64,000 bases of DNA from Ostreococcus mediterraneus (taxonomy: Eukaryota > Chlorophyta > Mamiellophyceae > Mamiellales > Bathycoccaceae), in the NCBI GenBank assembly GCA_012295225.1, contig WMKK01000018.1, positions 333,957 through 397,956 of the forward strand, in the 5' to 3' direction. The position numbers and the translations under genes are program-made. Positions 27,992 to 40,100 of this stretch are shown here, piece after piece. The notes under the pieces were generated by a model. It did no database searches and had not been told where the DNA came from. It saw nothing but the letters and a program-made list of their open reading frames with translations. Position 1 is the first letter of the stretch, and every line of letters begins with the position of its first letter.

Positions 27992-29191
27992 ATGCCAGGG
28001 ACGCCGACGAGGCGAACGGCGGCACGGGGGCGGTTAGTCCAAGAACTCAAAGCCGAACGTCAGAAGATTAAATTTTCTACCAAGCCGCTACGTACATCTT
28101 ACCTCGTTGGTCGCGTGCTTTGGAGGGAAACCAAGAAGCTTGGTGAACGTGTGATTACTAGTCGCAAGCGTGTGTTGTATCCTTTATTACTTTCCTTATT
28201 GTTTTGTTTCTGGGTGAAAGATACTAGAGGTCCACACGCCGCATTCGTAGACGAATGCGAGCTTTGGATAGAGTGGGGACTATGGTGGCTCGCCCTAGGT
28301 GTTGCGAGCTCTGTAGGCTTTGGAAGCGGAATGCATACTGGTTTGTTGTTCTTGTTTCCGCACATTTTGAAAGTGTGTCAGACTGCTGAAAGATGTGGGC
28401 ACGCGGATTTTGATTCCAGAACAAACATATGGTTCAAGATGGCGGCCGATGAGTTGTTTGAGTGCACGGTGAAACCACGTGTGAGTGCGAGTTACTTCGA
28501 CGTTTGGTTCAACGTTTTACCTGCTTGCATCGTATGGGGCTCTGGAACAGCATTTGGAGAAATACCGCCGTACTGGGTGTCATTTTTCGCCGCCAAGGCT
28601 GGTAGAGAGAACAAAGAGTTAATCGATATCACCCATGTTGACGCGAATGATATGGATGGCATACAGAGACGAATTCATGAATTCAAACTTTGGATGATTG
28701 ACTTTATGAAGAAGTATGGATTTTTTGGGTTGCTTGCCATGGCGTCGTGGCCTAACGCAGCGTTTGATTTGTGCGGAGTGTGCTGTGGAAGTTTTATGAT
28801 GCCATTTTGGGTGTTTATCACGGCCACGACGTTAGGTAAAGGATTCATCAAGTCACCTACCCAAGGTTTGGTTTTAAGTGCGCTGTTTTACAAGAACAGC
28901 AGGGAGAAAATCATCGCCTTCTTCAGTGGATGGCTTCCAACTTCGTGGGAAGTTGACAAGAAGATGAATGAATCTATTAATTCGATGTTAGAAAAAGTCA
29001 TGTCTAGTAGGAGGACAAAGCAAGCGGCGACTTCGCTAATGTCACCATCAAAAGTATGGGGATATCTCGTCACATCTCTTGTCGTGTACTTTTTGCTGTC
29101 GTGCTTTGAGGCGATTGCGCGACTCGAGCAAGCTCGGCTCGACGTTCAACGAGTGAAAGACGAGTACCCTGGGCGCGAACACATGGATTAG
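27992..29191 (+). CDS. VMP1: Vacuole membrane protein 1 (VMP1/KMS1-like)
   Basis: A 399-residue multi-pass membrane protein. A basic cytosolic N-terminus (~60 residues) is followed by a first TM (about 62-75), then the conserved block GLWWLALGVASSVGFGSGMHTGLLFLFPH (about 96-124, within which GSGMHTG is diagnostic). The VTT/DedA-type region with re-entrant helices comes next (GTAFGEIPPYW, GFFGLLAMASWPNAAFDLCG), and a C-terminal TM lies near 362-382. VMP1 is an ER scramblase-type protein that controls ER contact sites and autophagosome formation; the plant homologues KMS1/2 keep ER and Golgi integrity. Length (~400) matches plant members. Confidence 0.93.
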   Translation: MPGTPTRRTAARGRLVQELKAERQKIKFSTKPLRTSYLVGRVLWRETKKLGERVITSRKRVLYPLLLSLLFCFWVKDTRGPHAAFVDECELWIEWGLWWLALGVASSVGFGSGMHTGLLFLFPHILKVCQTAERCGHADFDSRTNIWFKMAADELFECTVKPRVSASYFDVWFNVLPACIVWGSGTAFGEIPPYWVSFFAAKAGRENKELIDITHVDANDMDGIQRRIHEFKLWMIDFMKKYGFFGLLAMASWPNAAFDLCGVCCGSFMMPFWVFITATTLGKGFIKSPTQGLVLSALFYKNSREKIIAFFSGWLPTSWEVDKKMNESINSMLEKVMSSRRTKQAATSLMSPSKVWGYLVTSLVVYFLLSCFEAIARLEQARLDVQRVKDEYPGREHMD

Positions 29192-29240
29192 AGTGTCCTT
29201 GTATATACCATATTAGCTGCGTTATAATTTAAAATCCAAT

Positions 29241-29978
29241 CTATAAAGTTTTACTAGTAACCTTTGACGGAGCGCCCACCGCCATTCTCATGTTGTCAAA
29301 CGCGATGCATAACAGCGGTTTGCTTTGAAGAATATTCACAACCGAAATCTCTTCACTGCTATTTGGTTCTACGCTAATTTTCATTGGAGAACTTAATCGC
29401 ACGTTTGCGTGCATCTGTAACGAGTACTTCAACAAGTCTGGGAGCTTCTTGGTGCGCCCGCTAAAGCTTGGAAGCGACATTGAAATTTGCGGGCCTTTCA
29501 AAGACGGTTCATTTGGCATTATTATCTCGCACAACTCTCTCTTTGATTCTATTATTTTCACCTTGGGGTCGGCTTCTTTACGAGGTTTCCCACTCCACCA
29601 ATTCACACCTCGTCTAGTCTTCCCTTGCGTCGTCACTGCGTCGTCAAACTTGGCTACGCGAGACGGTAATCCACACGTCTTCACGCCGTGCTCGCGCGCC
29701 TCCTTGCTATCGACGTACACACGACTCGCCCACGCGCATGACGTCGGGGGATTCCACACTAACCCACCCAAAATGACTACTTCGTCTAGTTTCCCACACG
29801 GTGACGAGTCGTATCGCGCCATGTACACTCCACCGAGCGTGTACCCGAACGCTTCAACCAGACGCAAATCTTTCGGCACGTGCGCTCGCGCGTCGCGCGC
29901 GCGTATCAAGTGCAGCTGATACAACGCCTTGCCCGTAAACACCCATGGTGGTGGTGACTCATACGAGTGTTTTGTCAT
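29241..29978 (-). CDS. NXD1: Neoxanthin-deficiency protein NXD1 homologue
   Basis: A 245-residue protein with the NXD1 pattern: PPPWVFTGKALYQLHL at residues 9-24, LRLVEAFGYTLGGVYMARYD, the WNPPTSCAWASRVYV signature at about 75-89, GLPSRVAKF, and a C-terminal ISMSLPSFSGRTK followed by PLLCIAFDNMRM. The fold belongs to the acetoacetate-decarboxylase-like beta-barrel group. Land-plant NXD1 is needed for neoxanthin accumulation although it is probably not the synthase itself. The algal protein is shorter because the variable middle loop is short. It is convergent with VMP1, with only ~50 bp between stop codons. Confidence 0.93.
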   Translation of the reverse strand: MTKHSYESPPPWVFTGKALYQLHLIRARDARAHVPKDLRLVEAFGYTLGGVYMARYDSSPCGKLDEVVILGGLVWNPPTSCAWASRVYVDSKEAREHGVKTCGLPSRVAKFDDAVTTQGKTRRGVNWWSGKPRKEADPKVKIIESKRELCEIIMPNEPSLKGPQISMSLPSFSGRTKKLPDLLKYSLQMHANVRLSSPMKISVEPNSSEEISVVNILQSKPLLCIAFDNMRMAVGAPSKVTSKTL

Positions 29979-30508
29979 CTCTCGTGATTGTTTCGCACGC
30001 CTTCGTCCCCCAGTGGCGCAGCGCTATCCACCCGATGGAGACGACCACCACGATGGACGACCGCGACTGCGGATGCCATCCATCGCGCCTGAGTGAGTAA
30101 AAAAAAGGGTCTCATTTTCACTATTTTCACTATGTGACTAGGGTATAGAGAAATCCACCAATCAGCCACTGGCCAATCCACCGATCACGACTCCAGCGAT
30201 CGACACCCACGACTCGACTCGACGGGCGAGCAGGGGTACGAGTAAATGATGTACCAACATATATCGTTGAAAATCACGTACACTATGAGAACGACCGTCC
30301 GGGCTCCACCCGGGACGCGCCCACGCCCACGCCCGTTGCCTGTCAGCTGTGGGCCAGTCAGACTGGGCGTCGGAAATTCGGTGCGCGAATGCACGGGCGC
30401 GTGGGTTGGCGCGCCTGAAGGGGCACCGCACACGCATACACGCATACACTGTAGTGCGCGTGCGCGTCACTGGACATATATTCATTCGCGCGCACACCAC
30501 ACACAGTG
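29979..30508. promoter_or_regulatory. Divergent region between NXD1 and the CCCH-KH gene
   Basis: About 530 bp. It includes a poly-A tract near 30099, two copies of TTTTCACTAT (about 30115 and 30124), an AT-rich segment around 30244-30290, and CACAC/ACGCATAC repeats near 30430-30450. ORFs on both strands are Arg/His-rich shadows. No gene supported. Confidence 0.4.
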
Positions 30509-31519
30509 ATGTCCACCGATGAAGCCGCGCGCGAGGACGACGCGGGCGCCCAGGTGGTGCCAGCGCCGAACGATGCAATTCACCACGCTGGGCAGCCTCG
30601 AATGATGCACGAAGCGGCGTTGTGTGGGAAATTCTTTTCCATTCATGGGTGCGCATACGGGGATGATTGTCACTTCTCACACGTGTACTACCCTGGTATG
30701 TTACTTCCGCCTCCACCCGCACCGCTACCGTACGCGTACGCGATGGGTGGACCCCAGAGCGCGGGGAATGAAAAGATGAAGACTCGTTTGTGTCGCAATT
30801 TCAATTCACCCGAGGGGTGTAGGTTTGGCGATCGGTGTGTTTTTGCGCATGGTGAGGAGGAATTACGGAGTGAAGAAACCAATATAGCTTTAGCAGAAAC
30901 CACGATGGCGATGGGTAACATGGGAGGGTTCATGATGCCCCATTACGGTACGTCGGGACGCGCGCGTCAAGCCACCTCGAAAAAAAACAAGACACACATT
31001 TCTGATTTACCTTGATACGGGACAACGACCACCGACACTAACATGTTTCGCGTTATTTCAACAGAACACTCGATATTGGTTCCAGTCCATCCCACGCACG
31101 TGGGCATCATCGTCGGCAAAGCTGGATCAAATTTGGCAAAGGTGAGCTCACTTTCGGGGGCAAAGGTTTCACTTTTGGGCGCCGAGCATGTCAATCCCGA
31201 TGGTAACCGCTTGTTGCGAATTGCGGGGAGTCCTTTCGACGTCCAGCGTGCGCAGCAGCTTATATATAGTCGTTTAAGTTCTATCACAATGCGAAGCAAG
31301 GTTGGTGGACACACTAGAGATCATCGTAACGGCAAAGAAGGTGGGCAGCCAAAGGCTTTCAAGACGAAAATGTGCGCAAGTTGGGAAGCCACGGGAACCT
31401 GTTCTTTCGGGGAAAACTGTCACTTTGCACACGGCAAAGAAGAAATACAGTCGATGAACCAGAGAAACACGAATGGTACATCGAATGCGAACCCAGAGGC
31501 GGAGGTAGACGAGCCGTAG
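30509..31519 (+). CDS. CCCH zinc-finger and KH-domain RNA-binding protein, two exons
   Basis: Exons 30509-30947 and 31065-31519; intron 30948-31064 (117 nt) with donor GTACGT, acceptor CAACAG and a CTAAC branch-point candidate ~24 nt upstream of the acceptor. The 297-residue product has zinc finger 1 C39-H58 (C-x8-C-x5-C-x3-H), finger 2 C95-H114, a KH domain (~147-212) with the GKAG loop, and finger 3 C250-H269. The CCCH-KH-CCCH arrangement is that of plant C3H14/C3H36-type proteins, which bind mRNA; here an extra finger precedes the KH domain. Splicing joins MPHY to EHSILVPVHP. Start is ATG 30509; the codon before is GTG. Confidence 0.9.
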
Positions 31520-31749
31520 TGGTCACGTTGTTTGTTTTGAGCGAGGCGGCATTGTCAGTCAACAGTGAAAAGACTGTAGATGAGCTCATCTTTTGCTTGT
31601 TTTCCTAGCTCGTATATATTTATTTATGTACGGTAACGAGTTGCAATAAATACCACACTAGTCTCACGAATATGACGCTCATTGCCCGCACGCGCCACGC
31701 CTGAGATACCACACTCACCGACTCGCGGGCGAGCCTAGGCACTGGTACC

Positions 31750-32142
31750 ATGACAGACGCTGCATTCTCGGAAAAGTTCGGCGTTCATAAAAAACGTGTC
31801 AAACATCCAAATTATCCTGAATGCGAGACGGACTTATGGTGGATCGTCAAATATACGTCCGAATGGGACCAGGAAAAGGCGGAGGAGTTGATGAATGGTG
31901 GGGAGGATGAGGGCGTCATGGCGCCTTACGTGCGCGTATGGGACCTTCGAAAGCCAGGTGTTAATAGTGGTGCACTCTCTATTGACCACACATGGACTCC
32001 TGTGAATCTTCGCGGAATGGGGTTAGGCGAAGAGGTTGTGCGTGCGGTTGAAACGTTCGCCAAACTCCACGTCCGTGGTGACTTTCATGTTGAAGCCACG
32101 TGTTCTTATGCGCAAAAAGTTCTTAGCAAGGTGGCAAAGTAG
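31750..32142 (+). CDS. Small GNAT of the NATD1/CG type
   Basis: A 130-residue protein. The C-terminal ~65 residues fit the short GCN5-related CG acetyltransferase domain: a beta strand GALSIDHTWTPVNLRGMGLGE carrying the acetyl-CoA loop R-G-M-G-L-G, an amphipathic helix, and the CSYAQKVLSK end seen in NATD1-like proteins. The N-terminal part is charged and aromatic. The family is widespread from bacteria to humans; substrates are mostly unknown. Start ATG 31750 follows ACC. The stop is 19 bp from the convergent RRP15 stop, one of the tightest gaps here. Confidence 0.75.
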   Translation: MTDAAFSEKFGVHKKRVKHPNYPECETDLWWIVKYTSEWDQEKAEELMNGGEDEGVMAPYVRVWDLRKPGVNSGALSIDHTWTPVNLRGMGLGEEVVRAVETFAKLHVRGDFHVEATCSYAQKVLSKVAK

Positions 32143-32161
32143 TACTACATAGATCCTAGTC

Positions 32162-33028
32162 CTAGAAAACATCTTCGTCATCATCGTCATACTCAACCTC
32201 TTGAGGCGCCGCTATTGTTTCCTTTTCCCAGTCTTTCAATTTCCCACGGCCAAGCATGAAGTCGTCTTGCAAAAAGCTCGCTTTTGTCGCTCCACCGTCA
32301 GCCTCTGTTTTCTCATCTTTTTTAGTTTTCGCCTTGTCACCTCGGAGTTCTTCGAGAAACTTTGTTTTAGAAATAAGTGCATCTTTTCTACGCATTGATT
32401 TAGCCTTTTCGGCATCACGTTGTGCCTTCCCAACGGCGTTAAATAACCGCACAACGCCCTTGGTCGCGGTGTGATGCAAACGTCGTTCAAGCGTGTCACT
32501 CTCGAGATCGCGTCCACGTGGTTGAGGTACGACGTGACCACGAAATTTGAGCTCTACTTTTGCTCGTTTGATCCGACGTCTTTCCTTCTCCTCAGCTTTG
32601 GCTTCAGCTTCATCTTGTCGCTGTTTCTTTGACTTCGGCAACATTTCTGCCGCTGCTGCCGTGCTCGACTCCTTGTCACCAACTAATGTTTGAAAAGCTC
32701 TAGACATTCCCATCACGTGACTTGAAACCGGACGAGCTAATGTCTCTTCATCGCTCTCTTCATCGTCGTCTTCGCCATCTTCTACGCTGTCGTCGTCGTC
32801 GTCGTCGTCGTCGTCGTCTGCGTCCTCCGCGCCGTCGTCGTCTTCATCCACGACAAACTCGTCGTCATCAAACCCTTCGCTTTCGGAAGCGGAATCCTCC
32901 TCCTCCTCCTCGTCTTCGCCATCATCGTCAGCGCCATCGTCCTCGTCACTTCCGTCGTTTTCCTCCCCCGACGTCGACACCGATGGGTCCTCGTCCTCGT
33001 CCTCGTCCTCGCGCCGTCTGGTTCTCAT
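32162..33028 (-). CDS. RRP15: Ribosomal RNA-processing protein 15 homologue
   Basis: A 288-residue protein. The first ~110 residues are a highly acidic Glu/Asp/Ser tract, common in nucleolar factors. A basic helix (KERRRIKRAKVELKF) leads to the RRP15 core with LERRLHHTATKGVVRLFNAVGKAQ (about 180-203) and a following Lys-rich helix FLEELRGDKAKTKK. RRP15 is a nucleolar component of pre-60S particles needed for ITS1/27S pre-rRNA processing. Length and domain order match yeast and plant members. Confidence 0.88.
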   Translation of the reverse strand: MRTRRREDEDEDEDPSVSTSGEENDGSDEDDGADDDGEDEEEEEDSASESEGFDDDEFVVDEDDDGAEDADDDDDDDDDDSVEDGEDDDEESDEETLARPVSSHVMGMSRAFQTLVGDKESSTAAAAEMLPKSKKQRQDEAEAKAEEKERRRIKRAKVELKFRGHVVPQPRGRDLESDTLERRLHHTATKGVVRLFNAVGKAQRDAEKAKSMRRKDALISKTKFLEELRGDKAKTKKDEKTEADGGATKASFLQDDFMLGRGKLKDWEKETIAAPQEVEYDDDDEDVF

Positions 33029-33337
33029 ATCGCAATCTGGCGTGTTCGTTCGGTGTCACCTAAACCTTTGTCGTCGTCGTCCGATGTCGTCGTCGCGTCG
33101 CGTCGCGTCGCGTCGTGTCGTACAGTGTCGTCGTCGTCGCGCAATGGCAATGGCGGCGGCACGCCTTGAGACGTTTTTGTGGGACATGGATATGTACAAT
33201 GACGGATTTCACTTTCTCGTGCACCGTTTTAAACGACTCTGTGCACCTCCACCGCTGCAGTTGACGACGAGACCACGCGCGCAGAGATCGTGGGTTGACG
33301 ATACGACACAGTCGACGGACGAAACACACAGTGTAAC
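33029..33337. promoter_or_regulatory. Divergent promoter between RRP15 and the Spc24-like gene
   Basis: About 310 bp between divergent starts, with a GTCGT-rich stretch and three tandem CGTCGCGT-type units near 33090-33120. Short ORFs on both strands reflect this repeat. No TATA-like block is evident. Confidence 0.4.
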
Positions 33338-33961
33338 ATGTCTCGACACGCCCAGCAGCACAGCGTCGATGCCACCGAAGCGGCGTTTCGCGAGTGCTAT
33401 GAACTCGTGGAAGAAATGACAAAGATTTACGCCAGCGACGAGGATGTGCTGCGAGTGAGACAGATTGAAAGCGCTCGAGAAGAAATACTACGAACGTGTC
33501 AGGCGAGGGAAGAACACATGGCGGGAGTGATAAAGGAAATGGCCCGACGAGTACAGATTGCTGAACGTAAAGCGGTTTTACCACCTGCGGCTATGGCGCA
33601 ACGCGAACGGTTGTTGAAACTAGAAGCGGAAAAACGGGCGGCTGGGGAGTACCTGTCGACGATGGAACGAGAGGCACAACAACTCGAACGTGAACAAGAA
33701 GAGTTAGCGAAGCGAGCGGCAGAGCTAAAACTTCAGAAACAGCATCTTGATTCGGTCATAAACGAAGAAATTCCTTCAACAAAACGAGAAGTGAGTTTAT
33801 ATGCGCACATCTCAAACATCGCTTGGCACTATGAAATTGTCGATCGTATCTCTGGACACGTCAACGCCAAGGCGAGCCGAGATGTTCGAAAAATTGACAT
33901 GCCAATCAGACCCGGGAACGAGTTCTACGTATCGAATGAGCTTTGGGAAATGATGGATTAG
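33338..33961 (+). CDS. SPC24: Spc24-like kinetochore subunit
   Basis: A 207-residue protein with a long coiled coil (about residues 20-150, Glu/Arg/Ala-rich heptads) and a small C-terminal globular part starting SLYAHISNIAWHYE, then RISGHVNAKASRDVRKIDM. This size, the coiled coil and the L-Y-x3-[ST]-x-I-x-W-x-Y/H-E motif at the start of the head match Spc24, which pairs with Spc25 to anchor the Ndc80 complex to the inner kinetochore. Spc24 diverges strongly between lineages, so this is a probable rather than firm call. Confidence 0.6.
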   Translation: MSRHAQQHSVDATEAAFRECYELVEEMTKIYASDEDVLRVRQIESAREEILRTCQAREEHMAGVIKEMARRVQIAERKAVLPPAAMAQRERLLKLEAEKRAAGEYLSTMEREAQQLEREQEELAKRAAELKLQKQHLDSVINEEIPSTKREVSLYAHISNIAWHYEIVDRISGHVNAKASRDVRKIDMPIRPGNEFYVSNELWEMMD

Positions 33962-34116
33962 CTTTAGTCCTTGTTTAGTCTTGTAGCACGCATATTTGCA
34001 AATCCGAAAACGACAAAAGAAACGATTGTTGTCCATGCGCTCACTTCTGCACTTCGCTCGTAATCGCACATTCACTTTCAAAACGCGACGGGCGTAAGTT
34101 TTGATTGTCACGTTAC

Positions 34117-37100
34117 ATGCGCGTCTGGCTTCGAGTTGACGTGCTTGTGCAACACTGGACTACAGGGACAAAAACGCGCCCCGCAGAGGTTGACGCTCGC
34201 GGCGCGCAGGTACCGGTGCACATGTCAGGACTCGCACGGGAACCAGACCTAGAACGTTGTCTTTATGACGCTTACGTACACACGGAGAGTGTCGTCACGG
34301 AGGCTCATAACGACGCCGAAGTGGACAAAGATGCCTCGCCAGCAACGACCAGGAGTTGGTCTACCTTGCAGACGCTAGCTCAGACTTTCACACGGCGAAA
34401 GGAAATCGATAATGGAGAACGGGAAATGATGAGAGCTACAGCTCTCGCATCGACGTCGAATGGTGACACGTTAAGCGTTGTCGCTGGAAGGAGCGTTCAA
34501 ATTTTCCGTGCGGATGATGACTGGCACGTTCCGAAAGGAGGTGTTCACAGAGCGCAAGTTCAGTCTATTTCTTGGGCTTCCGATGGTCTAGCGTTCGTCA
34601 TTGTTCAAGCGGCAAAGTTAAGTGTAGCCACACGCGTAGGAGAAATTGTATACGAGCGCGATGTGTCAGCTGCACCAATTGCCTTTGCGGCGCTGGCATC
34701 GCTCAACGAAGAAGCGTATGACTTAATAAGCGTCAACCTTGTGGGAACACCGGCGTTGATTACTCAACGCGTCGAACTCGTTCATGGTGCCGCGGTAGGT
34801 GAGACTATATCTAGAATGTTTGGTGAGGGTTTGAAAAAGATCGACTGCGCAAGTTGGTTGGAAAAAGATCGTACGCTCGTCGTTATTGGTCGTAAAAAAT
34901 CTCTGTCGTCAACAGTAGTGACGACATGGAAGTATTTTGACGGTTCAGACAAAAGCGATGCCGCGCTGATGCATTTGAAAACTATAGATTTCGGCATTGA
35001 CTTGACCCCAAGGCGAAGTTTCTTTGAAACTCCGCGTGCATTATTGTCGCTGTCAGTTTTTCATGACGTCGGCGAGTGTTTGAATTTAGCCATAATATCT
35101 GAAACGGGCGCATTGAGCGTAGTTCAAATTTCAAAGAACGGCGAGTATGCCACGAAACTCAATTTTTATCACAACGTGTGCGCCACTGCATGGTGGTCAT
35201 CCGAAGCTGTTGCTATTGCATTACGTAACGGTGAAGTGATAGTCGAGAACGTATCCACCGGACGGCGCATACTTGGAGACGCACCAGAATGCTTTGAGAC
35301 GGTTGCCGGCATGATTTCCGTTCCACGGAACGTCGACGGCACTCGGCGTGCTAGAATTTTATTGATGGAATGTCCTAAAATAGGTGGTTGGAGACTTATT
35401 TCACTCAACGAGCGTACTCCACTTGAACTAGTGCACGCCCACATGGATCTTGAAGAGTGGGGCTCAGCCTTGATGTTAGCACGTCAGCATGGTTTAGACA
35501 CGGATCAAATCTATAAAGCAAGGTGGACTAGTTTGCCAGCATCGATCGAAGGTATGTCTGATTGGTTGTCGCGCATAAGCGACAGACCGTGGGTAGTGGT
35601 GCAGTGTCTAATCGCGTGTGCGACGTCATATGAAACGCAGCGTCACATTTTGGTTTATGGTTTGAAAGAAACTGACACGCAAGCGAAAAAAATACAATAT
35701 TCTATAAGTAACAAGCCGGAGTGGAGTTGGTGGGTGAAGTTGCGTTTGGCTCTGCTTGGTGCATTGGATCGAGCAGATACGGTCCACGAGATTTGCAGTG
35801 GCGGATTTTCTCCAAATATGTACCAAACTTTGCGGCAATCGACAATCTTGGATGCGGCCATAAACGCAGCATACTCTGGTGACTTGTTTTCGCTGAAGAT
35901 AATTTTCAAGCGCCATACGAGTTGTTTGATGCCGCGAATATTTGATGTACTTGACGCGCTGCCAGAAACATGCTCCATTTCGTCCTACGAAACTCTCTTG
36001 CCTTGGTCTAGCAATTATGTCTCGGATCGAGATTTTCATTCGTCAAAACTTAGGCAAAACGATTGGGCAGAGTCGGAATACTACTTGCAGCATATTGATT
36101 CAGCGCAAGCTCACGATGACGAGGAGTTAAATCGTAGGGCTGATGTGTGCCAAGCAGTGACTGACGTTTTGCAAAGGGAGAACGTTTCACAACGCTGGCT
36201 GCAAGAAGCCACGGAGGAGTTATGTCTTATTAGGCAACGAACTCACGGATCACAAGTGCCATCATCCAGAGATATGGAGACGTGGGTCATACGAAGAGCT
36301 TGTGAGATGGACACTGCATTAGGTCAAATCACAAGCGCTCGTCAAATTTTACAATCAGCGGCAACAGGGCTGCAGTCGCAAACATTGATAGACTATGCTT
36401 TCGCAGCATCGATTCTGGAAGCTGCTGTGATGACTGTTTTTGTTGAAGATGACGTGGTTGTTGAAAGCTCTCTAGAGGAATTCTCGGCAAGTGATACTTT
36501 TGAAAGGATGAATGTACTTTTCGCATTGCTGAGCGAGAAAAACGTGACGAGTATCATGTCAGGAGCAGTTCGCGATTTTATTGATCACGTGAGTCACAAT
36601 TCTGATGAGAGAGTATGTGAGATATTACAAAGGTGGATTTTGACTGCTTCTGAAAATGCACAATATTCTTCGATGTCACACGTTGTGCGTTGGTTTTCAT
36701 CTTCAAAGGAGTCCATAGATGTTGTCGGTGGCGCTGAGGCTCTTGCGGCCGTCGTTGCCGAAGCTTCACTTTGTCAGCGCGACATTGACAATGGTTCTTT
36801 GACGGCATTGGTCGATATGCTGAATGATTTGCCAGAGTCTGTTTCAGGCGTTCCGGTAGCAAAAACAGCACTATTTCGACTTCGTGCGTGTCACTTGTTA
36901 CGGCTGCGTGGACTAAATATATCACTTGAGGCTATTATCAGCGCTGAAAGAAGCGAATCGCAAGCTTTGGATATAATCAGCAACTTCATCAGTAGTTTCG
37001 TTGAGAATTCTGAAGGTGAAACTACGACAAACTGGTCAATACTATGGAAAGAGCTCCTGTCGTTGCAAAGTGGGGTGTTTCATCGCTGTCTCACACATGA

Positions 37101-40100
37101 TAGAATTCTCAGCCTACTAGTACGTGCACAACTAGAGCATGAAGATTGGGCACACGCTAAAGCACATATTCCAGCAAGCGGTACCGCAGGCACAGTAGGT
37201 GCTCTCGTAGGTGGTTTAAAAGAGCTCAGTGGCTCAGTTTCATCGATTCTTCCCGTGTCTGCAGCCGAGGAAGTCATTTGCGCCGTCAGTGCTCAATTTA
37301 TGCAGCAAGCACGTGATATCGAAGATAAATATGCTTTGGATGCGGAAAAGTGCCTAAAACTAATGCCTCTGAACGCCGCCGTCTCATTAAAACTAGAATT
37401 CGTTAGTGCTTTACGTTCTCTTGCAGTGTTTGGTGTCCGTCGACCACCAAAAGACGTCAGTGGCGAAGTTGCGCTGCAAATGGTACTTGAAAGCTTGGTA
37501 CAGTTTCCCGAGTCATATCGGTCACCCGACGAACTACAGTCGATCGCACTGCGGCTCGGTGTGACAGATACTGATAATCAACATGCGATCCTGCTCGCGA
37601 CTGGTCTCAAGGCTTTTGAACGTAGTGATTTGAGAGCATCCGTCGCTACAGCTATTCGACTGGTGAGACACAACTACGCGCCATCATGGGAGTTATGTGC
37701 TAAAGTTGCACGTGCTTTACCGTTAGATGATGAGTCTATCAGTAAGAAAGGAACGTTGCTAGCGTTTGCAGTTGCGCACGCCAACGAAGACGTTCTTCCT
37801 ATTCTACTGAGTGATTGGCAAAGTACGCAAGCGTGGGAAATCTTCAAGAAGTTTGAAAAATGCACCGCGGACCCTGACACACAATCATTTAAGCCAAACA
37901 TCGAAGGAATTTTGGCCAAAATAACAGATATTACAACGATGCAGGCAAATATGCGCCCAATTGTGAGCTTGTTTGCACACAAACCATGCCTGGCTAATGC
38001 TCTTGATATTATTTTCAAAACGAAAGATGATAAGGCAAAGGAAGTGGCTGGCGCGATGGCTTATGCTCTTGGCATTCATGGCGTGCATTCGTCAGATCAA
38101 ATTTTATCGATAATTGCGACTCAGACAATCTTAGAAGTTGTGAAGTCCTTATCGATTGAGGAGCTGGCAGTGGACACGCCTCCATCATCAATGTGGCCGT
38201 CAATTGCCATCTTGCTCTTCATGCGAGATGCGCACGCTGTCTCAGACGTTATTGATAATATAGCAAGTGGAATTCAGGAGCGTCTAGTGTTACAAACAGT
38301 TTTGAATCTAGGAACTTGCGTGCACGCGTTGCGCGCACTTCGATCGGTCGATTCGTACCTACAGCTCCCGATTCAGACCTCGCTTTTACTGGCGCGGGTG
38401 TCGGAAGTTGAAAATAGAGAAAATTACGCCGAAGACGCTGATGTATACTTTGCAAAGCAATTCAATTCCAGTCTCAGTTCGGTTGTTGACGCTGAGTGGC
38501 TCGCTAAAGCCATTCCTGAGATTGATGCCGGTGCGTTCACGTCAAATACTGCAGACTATCGCAAACGTGCAATTTTAGCTCTCGCGGCGGGAAGCTCACG
38601 TCTGGTCAGAGTTGGTGAATCGCTCAATCATGCTCTTCGACTTGCGCGTGCGTATAAAGTAGACGAGTACGACGTTTACGCGGCATACAGCGCTGTTTTA
38701 GCTTCCGACAACAAGCACGACGTAGTGCAGGCTGCAGAAACTTTGAAGGAAGTCCTTCCCAAATTTCGTGGAAAAAGTTTGGATGTAGTTTACACGTCAA
38801 CGTGGAAAAGTTTGCCGAGTCACGGACATCGGGGATTTGAATCGATGCGGGCGTACTTTGACGTGCTGCATGCGTGCAAGAGTATCAACATGAAAGATTA
38901 TAATGATTTATTAGCAGCGATGGAATTGATCGCAGCTGCGTGTCCGGAAATCGACTTGAAACTTTTCGTTGATGCGCGCGGCCGTGCATCAAAGACAAAT
39001 ACCACTGACGTTTTGGATGCTATCAAGCGAGATGTGTGTGCTGAAAGTAATCGAACAAATTCTTACCCTCAACTTATGCTGGCAAATCTTCTCAAGGCAC
39101 TCGATACTTTACCTGACACAAATGCAGCACTCAACTCACAAAATGTACATTTTTCCGCAGTTTGTTCTATTTTATCGCCGCCGGCTGGAGTGTGTCGTTT
39201 AAGTTCTGCACAAAGGTGGGCACGAGTTGTCGATAGTGGCGCATTGGATAAAATTGGAGAAGATCATGCGACGGAAATGGCTCAATGTCTAAGTGCTTGC
39301 GCGCTGACTGATCAACGTTTGAAGGAATTGAACAAATTTGCATCCGAAATTTCTACGTCATTGCAACTCAAGGCGCTGGATTATGTGCTTGGTAAGCTTG
39401 ATACCTCGAAGTTAACGGCGATTCCAGATGTATTAGATGTGCGGAACCGTCTCAGTTTCGTTAACACTGTAGCCATGAAAATGCCAGAGCTCGACGCTCA
39501 TTTACTTCAAATCTTGACGAGCGATTCTAGGGAGAATCAGAGATTATCAGTTATTATTGAGAGATGGATAAGTCGAGGCGCGACATTCAGTCAAATTTCA
39601 ACTCTCGCATCTATTGCTGGACAAGGTGAACTACAGTGCATGAAAGTAGATATCGATGTTACCGATGTTATCATGCAGACTCTAGACAAAGCTCTGATGC
39701 GCTCATCAAATCAGCTTGGTAAAGTCTTTGATATAGTGGAAAAGACTCTTTGGGGAGAAAATGATCTCGACGCTCTTGCTACGGCACGCACGCGCGCATT
39801 TGCCAAGCTCAAAGAACACGTTGCGTCGAACGATGGCTCTTCGATTTCAGACGATTATGCAAGTATTCTTGAATTGATGTCAAATATCATGTCTGGCGAT
39901 AGGATTTGGCCAGGATGGGCATCATCAAATCACGGTGACGGCGTTGTCCACATCGTCAGCATGCGCACAGCGGCATTGCTGGCTCCGTTTGTCGGATGTC
40001 CGATCCCTTGTGAGGAGGATGTGCGTGATGATGCTGCGATGTCCGAATTCTTTCGAAATTCTATACTCGCTCAGGATTGCATACCTTTTGACGTGCTTTC

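Noticed and set aside
32720-33060. Basic plus-strand ORF opposite the RRP15 acidic tract
   Set aside because: It is the mirror of GAC/GAG-type acidic codons and gives Arg/Pro/His low complexity.
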